From Pterobdella sp. o SKG-2022 (taxonomy: Eukaryota; Annelida; Clitellata; Hirudinida; Piscicolidae), in contig OZ038322.1 of NCBI GenBank assembly GCA_964035795.1, positions 4,034,427 through 4,098,426 on the forward strand: DNA of 64,000 nucleotides, written 5' to 3'. Made by a program: the position numbers and the translations under genes. The notes under the pieces were generated by a model. The model was given only the letters and a program-made list of their open reading frames with translations, searched no databases and was not told the DNA's origin. Below are positions 57,320 to 64,000 of this stretch, piece by piece. Each line of letters begins with the position of its first letter. Within the stretch, counting starts at the first letter, position 1.

Positions 57320-60220
57320 GGTCTTCTTTCGGTTGTTTTAATATTGGATCGTTAAATGGGAAGAAGTAAGTTGCTGGAGAGGTTGTTTGTTAATTGCTGT
57401 ATCCAAGAAGTGAGGTGGAGAGGTATGGGCTTAAAATTTCTAGGTAGGTTAGGTAGGAGGTTTAAACTATAGTGGTCTGATAATGAAGATGATAGGCGAT
57501 GTAGGAATATTGGTTAGAGAGGATTTATATATGAATTTTGTGGGAATAAATAGTATATCAGATAGGGTAATGGTAGTGGTAAAAAGACAGTAGGAAGTGT
57601 TTGCACTTACGCTCCACAATGTGGAAGATTGATGAGTGAAAAGGAGAAATTTTATGAGGAAATGGCAAGAAGGTGTGAAGTGGAAGAAGGACACTTTGTT
57701 GAACACATTGGGAAAAAGGTTGACAGGTTTAAAGGTGTCAATAGAGGTTTTGGAATAATCAAGAGAAACGTGGAGGTTAGATTGCTGTCAGAATTTTGTG
57801 TTGAAAAGGTAATAGTTGCTTTAAGAAGAAAGATAAAAGTAAGGTTACTTTTAATGAGGGTGTAGTGGGACAGAAATAGATTTTGTGTTGATGAAGGGTA
57901 ATCAAAGAAAGGTTTTGAAAGGTTTGAAAGCAATTGGGAGTGAGCAAGCTATTGAAGGTTTTTTAGATGAAATATCAATTAGGAAAATCCAACAAAGCCA
58001 TGCCAATAAAGTATTTAGCTCAATAGTATAGAAGCTTTTGAACGATGAAGTAAAGGCAAAATTTTCTAAAAAGATGGAAATTTTATATCAAAAATGCGAT
58101 GAACGAGTTGTGTGGCTTAAATATAAAACTTCTGCTTTAAAAGTTGCTGGAAAGTTTGTGGAATGAGTACAGGTAAGCCTCAGCACGGTGAAACTTGGCG
58201 GTGGAATCAGAATGTGCAGAAAGCTATCACAGAGAAGAGGAAAAGTTTTTGAAGGTGGAAACAACTTCCCTCGGCGGAAAATATATTTCTCTATGTCTCT
58301 GATAAAAAAAAAGCCAAAAAAGTTGTGGCTGAGGTAATGAAGAAAAAAGCGGTGAGAGATGGAAGAGATATGGAATGACAGGAATTTCGTATTTCGTAGT
58401 TGAAAAATGATGAAAAAGGAAGCGATGAACTTAACAGGTAACAATTGCATTAAAAAAGAAAATGGGAAGGTTGTATTTGCCGAAGATGGTCGAAAGAGAG
58501 TGTGGAAGGAGCACATGAAGGCCATCAGGAATGAGAAAAATTCATTGGATGAAATGGTGAATGTAGAAGTGGTTGAAGGCCCCATGGAAGCATTTGCTAT
58601 GAAGAAAGTAGAGAGAGCACTAGGAAGCATAAAGAATGGCAAGACCAGTGGAGCAACTAAAATTGTCAAAGAGCACCTAGCTGCTCTTTCACAAGGTAAG
58701 CAAGTTAATTTGAGAATTGCAAACGAAATCCTCAATGTAAAGAATATGCCTCATGACCGAACGAAGAGTACTGTTGTTCCCATTTATAAGAAGATGGTAG
58801 CGTTATGGACTTTGCGAGCTATCGAGATTTAAAGCTTTCAGAGCATGGTATGAAAGTGGTGGAAAGGTTGTTGGAGAAAAGATTAAGAAGGTTAGTGGAA
58901 GTTGACCAAATGCAATTTGGTTTTATGCCTGGCAGAAGCACAGTGGGCGCTATTTTTATTCTTAAGAGAATGCAGGAAAGCTACATTGAAAAGAATAGGA
59001 AGCTTTTTATCTGTTTTGTTGATTTAGAGAAGGCTTTTGATCGGGTTCCAAGAAAGGTGATTGAATGGGCGCTGAGAAAAAAGTTGGTCCCGGAAAGGTT
59101 GGTTCAGGCAGTAATGTCGATGTACAAAGGAGCAAAAACGCGGGTTCGGGTTGGAAGTGGACACTCGGAAGAAATTGATGTTGGTGTAGGTGTCCATTAA
59201 GGATCGGTTTTTTCAATAGTGCTAGATGTATTGTCTGGAAACGTAAGAAAAGATGCTTTTTATGTACTGCTTTAGGCAGATGACTTGGTCTTGGTGGCAG
59301 AGACTATAGAAAAAATGGAAGCACAATTCATCCGTTAGAAGGCAGCTTTTGGAGGGAAGTATTGAAGGCTAATCTTGGTAAGACAAAGGTGATGGAGAGT
59401 GGTGGTGGTAGTGGGGTTGTTGTTTTGGTTAAAATTGATCTATGTAGTGTGCGTGGTAAAAGGGCTAAGGTAAACTGTGTGGGGTACAAGACTTTTTAGA
59501 ATTGCGTTCATGCGCGGTATGCTAGGGTAGAGAGTTTCTTATAGGATCAATAAAATTTTGAATGCAGGGTTTGTATGAATGTTTCAAATAGTTGTCTGAC
59601 TGTGTTGGAGAGGATAAATAGTTATTGATGTTTAAGGGACAAAATGAATAGTAGAGAAGAAAGTGAGCTAACTGTTACACGAATGATAGGGCTGGAATGG
59701 AAGGCATTCAACAGTATGTCTTATGTTGTGTGGTAAAAGACACACATGGAATACCAAAAGACAAATTTATAAGACATGTATGAGGCCTGTCATGACATAT
59801 GGCTCGGAAACTTGAGTGGTAAGATCCGTTGAAGAGAGTGTTTTGAGAAGAGCAGAAAAACGGATGCTTTGAATGATGTGTGGTGTGCAGCTAGCTGATG
59901 GTATGAGTACAAAAAAGTTGATGGTTAGATTGGGGTTGGATAAAACGATTGTTGAAGGGGTGAAGCAAGAGAGTTTGAGATGGCTGGGTCATGTAGTAAG
60001 AAAAGAGGATGATGATTGTGTCAAGCAGGCGTGGAGTTTCGAGGTTGATGGTAGTAGAGGAAGTGAAAGGTCAAGGTTAGCTTGGAAAAGTTTGATGGAA
60101 AACCTTTGTTGTGGGCTTTGGTTAGATCTTCAGGATGCCTATGACAGGGTGAAATGGAAAAAATGGGCTAAGTCATGGAAAGAAGTAAGCGACCTCTTGG
60201 AAAGGAAAAGGTGCTGACTA
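57320..60220 (+). mobile_element. Decayed RTE/jockey-like LINE, endonuclease plus reverse transcriptase
   Basis: Nearly full length but full of stops and frameshifts. The endonuclease remnant (CCIQEVRWRG at about 57.4 kb; AYAPQCGR at about 57.6 kb) is followed by RT blocks: HGMKVVERLLEKRLRRLVEV, FGFMPGRSTVGAIFILKRMQ and FVDLEKAFDRVPRKVIEWAL (58.8-59.1 kb). The catalytic box reads stop-ADD (tag-gca-gat-gac) at about 59.275 kb, so the Tyr codon is now TAG. The C-terminal domain (SLRWLGHVVRKEDDD) is at about 59.97 kb and WAKSWKEVSDLLE at about 60.17 kb. It is related to, but distinct from, the copy at 53.6-55.8 kb. Confidence 0.85.
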
Positions 60221-60699
60221 TAATAAAATGATACTGTTACTGTGATTAGTGGGTGTGTGGTATTTATGGCTGAAGTGGATGGTGTGGTGTGTGTGTATTC
60301 CTGTATGTGGTTTTGTTATGAACAAAATTGTTTGTAGTCAAAAATCTAGGCAATATTACATATTAAACTTCAAATTGTTATTCATTTTATGAATCCAATC
60401 TCTCCTACTAATCAGCGACGCAGTGAAGAATGCATGTCAGATGTTGGTGACGCTGGAAGTGGAACCGATAAATTTTCAAGTCCTAAGAAATCAACCAATT
60501 ACATGGCACGAATAACTTTTTTTTCACATTCAAATCTTTTTTTGGTCAATATAAAGACGTTTATGAAAAAAACTTCAAAATGTTAAATTTAAAATATTAT
60601 TTTTACTGCTTCACATTATTTGTCTTTAAAATATACCTGAGCCAAGCCTCTGATACTGTGGCAGACCCCTTCTAATAAATGTTCTTGAAAAAATTCTGA

Positions 60700-61730
60700 A
60701 CAAAGATGAAATAATGATGATCAGAAAGTTATTAACAAACACTTATCTACAGATAGATGAAATGGCAAAAGCACACAAACTCTTTTCGAAACTAACATAG
60801 GGATCCCTCAAGAAGATAGACTCTCACCCATTCTCTTCACAGTTCACTTAGAAGCAGCACTGCGCCCTTTCAAGTCTAAAGTAACAAACCATATAAAACT
60901 AGATCACAGCTAAACAAACCTACAACCATTGACACTAGCAAAAATGGTAAGATATGCTGACGATCTAGATTTCATTGGTAGAGACGAACAGGAACTACTT
61001 AACCTAGAAAGCAAACTGAAAGATGATTTTTCGAACTGGAATCTCAAAGTCAATACTGACAAGACGGAACTCATCAAAATATCAAAATCGGATGAGGCCT
61101 GGAAAACGAGCAAAAAACTAGTCTCTTTCCTTGATGACAAAAAAGATATTGAGAGGAGAAAACAACTTGCCTAAACTGCGATGATTAAATTATGGAAAAT
61201 ATACATGAAAGGGAAATAGCTAAAGATAAGCAAAAAAGTCCGAGTGTACAATTCCTATATTAAACCAGTTTTCACCCACAACTCTTCAGCATGGGCAGTC
61301 AACAAAAATACAGAAGCCAAGATTGACGCATTCCACCGCAAATAGCTTAAGAGGGTGATCGGTATCTACTATCCCAATAGAATCAGCAAAAAAGAACTAT
61401 ACAAAAAAACGAATAGCATACCCCTCCCAGTTGAAATTGCTGGTGCAAGATGGAGGATGTTGGGACATATCCTAAGAAGACCTGATTCGCCAGCATTCCG
61501 GGCTATGAAGTAATATTATGCTACATCAAATAAGAAAAAATTCTCAAGCAGACCTTCAACCACCCTACCACAGAAAGAAGATGTAAAATTTATCATAAAA
61601 ATGAAACTCGAAAACTCAAAAGATTTTAAAACCATTTTTCTTCTTGCCCAACAGAAATGTTCATGGAGACGAATTGTGAAGAGAGTTATCCAAGAGAAAC
61701 CCAGTCAACTATACGACTAGAGCTCGATGG
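60700..61730 (+). mobile_element. Decayed reverse-transcriptase C-terminal half of another LINE
   Basis: A 5'-truncated relic. In-frame pieces separated by stops: IGIPQEDRLSPILF (60.8 kb), the catalytic RYADDLDFIGRDEQEL (about 60.95 kb), NLKVNTDKTELI, KKVRVYNSYIKPVF (61.24 kb), KIDAFHRK and VEIAGARWRMLGHILRRPDS (61.43-61.49 kb). The sequence differs clearly from the two RTE-like copies, so it is a third LINE lineage. Confidence 0.8.
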
Positions 61731-62440
61731 AGATATTATAATTATCATTAAGTTTGTCTAAATTTTATCGTATATCTTTTCTTACAGGAATTCGTAACTA
61801 AACTCAATGTTTTCAAATGAGACAAAAATTATTTGTTTCTCTTCATAATAAAACCTTTCTATAGATATTTATATAATATTGTTGTGTTTCTTGTAAGGAA
61901 ATCGCAATAGATTCAAAAACTTATTAATGTAATAAGCAAGTAGGGGAGACAGAAAACACAAAAATGAAATCTCTAACTTTTTATATATTATAGATTAAAA
62001 ATATTCTAGAACAATGTATAAAATAGTTGTTTTAAAAATTCACACAGCTAGAATAATTTTTCCGTTTTCTTTTTTTGCTTTTCTGTTCTTTATTTATAAA
62101 TTGGCTGCGTTCATGGAAGATGAAATTTTTTCCCTCTTTACGTGCCCGACTCATCTTCACTGTCTTCACAGTCAATAATTATAGTTCAACTGTATCACTC
62201 ACGTGAAGGTCGTTGAAAAGACTTGTAAAGCAAAAATGTTTTTAGCACCCTTTTTATATAACTGTTATAACGCTGCAAATCGATAATTAGAAAGTTCGTT
62301 GTTTTCTAACGTTGTTTACAATGTTTCAAGGATGTTATTGAGTGAGACAAGACGATTCAAAACAAAACAAAAAATCAATAAATAAATAGTTGGGTTTTGC
62401 TATAAATAACCCAGAAAAAAATGAAAATTCAGAATTCACT
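61731..62440. other. AT-rich 5' flank of fibrinogen-like gene
   Basis: No coding region. It probably holds the promoter of the following gene. No motif was identified. Confidence 0.45.
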
Positions 62441-63575
62441 ATGAACAAAATATTCATTTTGTGTTTTTTTACCACGTTGGCAAATTGCCAACAAACTGAA
62501 ATCTTCAACGATTTCTTCTTCCGAGATGAAGAAGCAGTAACCGGGCTTGTTGGACCTGACGAAACATGGATTGTGAGTGCTTTTTGATTCGAGTAGTGCT
62601 TCGTTTATTATTAAAGCCTGTTACATCCACTTGGGCATAAATCAGCGATAAATAGTCTATGTAAACCTGTTTTGAGCCGGCTTGGTGGTGGTGCTCCGAG
62701 TGTGCATCATGTCTATAAAATCTGTTTCAGTAGAAACCATGTTGTTTTGGAAGTTTCATTTCTCCTTTGGTGTTCAATTGAAAACTGTTCTAATTGTGAA
62801 ACCGAATTCTTTTCTTATAGCATGGCCAATCATTGCCAGCGCTTCTTCAAGGGGATATCTTGCTGGTGACAACGAGAAAGAAATTCATTGTTTAAGATGG
62901 TATCGGTTCAGAAAATTTCCAGAATGCTTGTAAACTAGGTGTATAAAAACTGCCAGTTTATCGACATCTTGCTTTGTCATTTTCCAACATTTGGATCCAT
63001 ATGGGAACATGGGTAAATACATGACTCATGCAGCTTGACCTTGATGTTGGCAGGTGGCAGAAGTTTTTTTACAGTTTTCATGTTCTTAAGAGGGTTTTTT
63101 TGTTTAGCCAACTTTTAATATCCTTCTGAGCACCATCATCTGTACACAAAATGCAACTGGGCGACGCTGCATCAAAGTACAATATCACTGTCAATGGGTA
63201 TTCTGGAAACGCAGGTATGAAAAATCATTTTTTGGTTAAAGTATATATTTAATCATGTTTTAGTTATCATGTACTTATTTTTTGTTTTATACAATATACC
63301 ATATGTTCGCTAAAGGGAATGCCATGGATTGGTGTGATGGTCAGAAGTTTAGTGCGAAAGACCAGCAAAATGATGTTCTTATAGCAAAAAAAAGTTGTGC
63401 TGAAAAATTCAAAGGTGGATGGTGGTACAAAGCGTGCCACCATGCCAATCTTAATGGCCTGTACTTCAATGCTCCTGGCACACACCAATCATATGCTGAT
63501 GGTATCAATTGGTATTATAAGACCAGATACCATAGATCTTTGATGGAAAGCAGAATGCTCGTCAAAAAGCTCTAG
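62441..63575 (+). CDS. Secreted fibrinogen-like domain protein, possibly broken
   Basis: Exon 1 (62441-62572) starts at ATG with a signal peptide (MNKIFILCFFTTLANC) and ends at a GTGAGT donor. The last exon (63316-63575) and the one before it (ending 63214) encode the C-terminal half of a fibrinogen domain: NITVNGYSGNAG, then KFSAKDQQND, CAEKFKGGWWYKAC, HHANLNGLYF, GINWYY and the closing SLMESRMLVKKL. The family's calcium loop DxDND is here DQQND. The first half of the domain (about 100 residues) was not found; the place where it should lie holds a LINE relic. Either an exon has been lost or the protein is a natural short form. Fibrinogen-domain proteins are often lectin-like or clot-related. 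An AATAAA lies about 45 bases after the stop. Confidence 0.65.
62640..63130 (-). mobile_element. LINE C-terminal relic inside the fibrinogen-like gene
   Basis: On the minus strand the frame near 63.0 kb reads YGSKCWKMTKQDVDKLAVF, the post-RT signature (YGSE-W---K-D---L--F) of several invertebrate LINEs. Further pieces follow in shifted frames down to about 62.65 kb. Heavily decayed. It occupies the intron between the signal-peptide exon and the fibrinogen exons. Confidence 0.65.
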
Positions 63576-64000
63576 GACTTTTCTACCCCAAAAAATTAAA
63601 TTAAAATTTTTTTGATTGAATAAAATTTTTTTGCAGTATATGTTTGAAAACGATGAAAAAAACACAAAACAGGGATTTATTGTTACATCATCATTAAAAC
63701 AATAGGAGTTGTAGTGTTTAGGAAGTATAAAATGGAGTATGTGCTCAAGTGCTAAAACAAAAAATTTGCAAGATTTGTTTCTTAGAATAATGTTCATTTT
63801 ATTGAAAATAATTTGCTCAAATATTTTGGAGAGCTTTTTGAAAGATGAACTTGAATATCCTAACAAAATTATATGATATATGTTGTAAGCGATTAGCCTC
63901 AAAATTGTGAATCATAAAAACACGACAATCTTTGATTTGATATTCTATAGCTTTTATGATACATCTTTGCAACATTCATAAACTGCAAGATTAGGAATTT
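63576..64000. other. 3' flank of fibrinogen-like gene
   Basis: AT-rich. No further gene was seen before the window ends. Confidence 0.5.

Overview
This is a window of an animal (metazoan) nuclear genome. It is AT-rich, with many short GT-AG introns, microsatellites, tRNA-derived SINEs and non-LTR retrotransposons. Animal-type genes (kidney-type glutaminase, peptide transporter, matrix metalloproteinase, fibrinogen-domain protein, NUP42, PPP4C, CUL3) rule out a prokaryote. AT content, gene density and LINE types suit an invertebrate, possibly a spiralian such as an annelid; the species is a guess.

Layout. 1-2.4 kb: noncoding with a long (GT)n tract. 2.45-9.02 kb (+): nine-exon gene for a giant Q/N/S/T-rich coiled-coil protein, unrecognised. 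9.45-11.58 kb (-): nucleoporin NUP42. 11.82-14.62 kb (+): cytosolic acetyl-CoA acetyltransferase, head-to-head with NUP42. 14.92-24.14 kb (-): protein phosphatase 4 catalytic subunit, whose introns carry a nearly intact CR1/L2-like LINE (17.4-22.06 kb) and an older LINE relic with two nested insertions. 24.54-27.28 kb (+): beta-1,4-galactosyltransferase family gene. 28.17-31.85 kb (-): long intracellular leucine-rich-repeat protein. 32.89-38.86 kb (+): SLC15-type oligopeptide transporter in 22 exons. 39.49-41.35 kb (-): glutaminase with ankyrin repeats, 5' exons not found. 43.4-44.0 kb: foldback repeats. 44.4-46.0 kb (-): small secreted metalloproteinase. 46-53 kb: gene-poor, with a repeat copy, a degenerate minisatellite, a few orphan exons, a FAM76-like zinc module and a LINE relic. 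53.6-61.7 kb: three decayed LINEs around a CUL3 fragment. 62.4-63.6 kb (+): secreted fibrinogen-like protein whose domain seems half missing.

Most exon joins were derived by hand from GT/AG sites, reading-phase agreement and family alignment. For NUP42, the thiolase, PPP4C, the galactosyltransferase, the LRR gene and SLC15 every junction is phase-consistent. The thiolase (396 aa) and PPP4C (308 aa) come out at the family's normal length. Genes mostly alternate in strand, giving divergent pairs (NUP42/thiolase, PPP4C/galactosyltransferase, LRR/SLC15) and convergent pairs. They are unrelated housekeeping or tissue genes and do not form a pathway.

No new defence-like or operon-like system was seen. 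The most notable points are the FG-to-FA change in NUP42, loss of the ExxER motif in the SLC15 protein, a metalloproteinase without a cysteine switch, a TGA in place of a conserved Trp in CUL3, and nested or foldback repeats with structured inserts.
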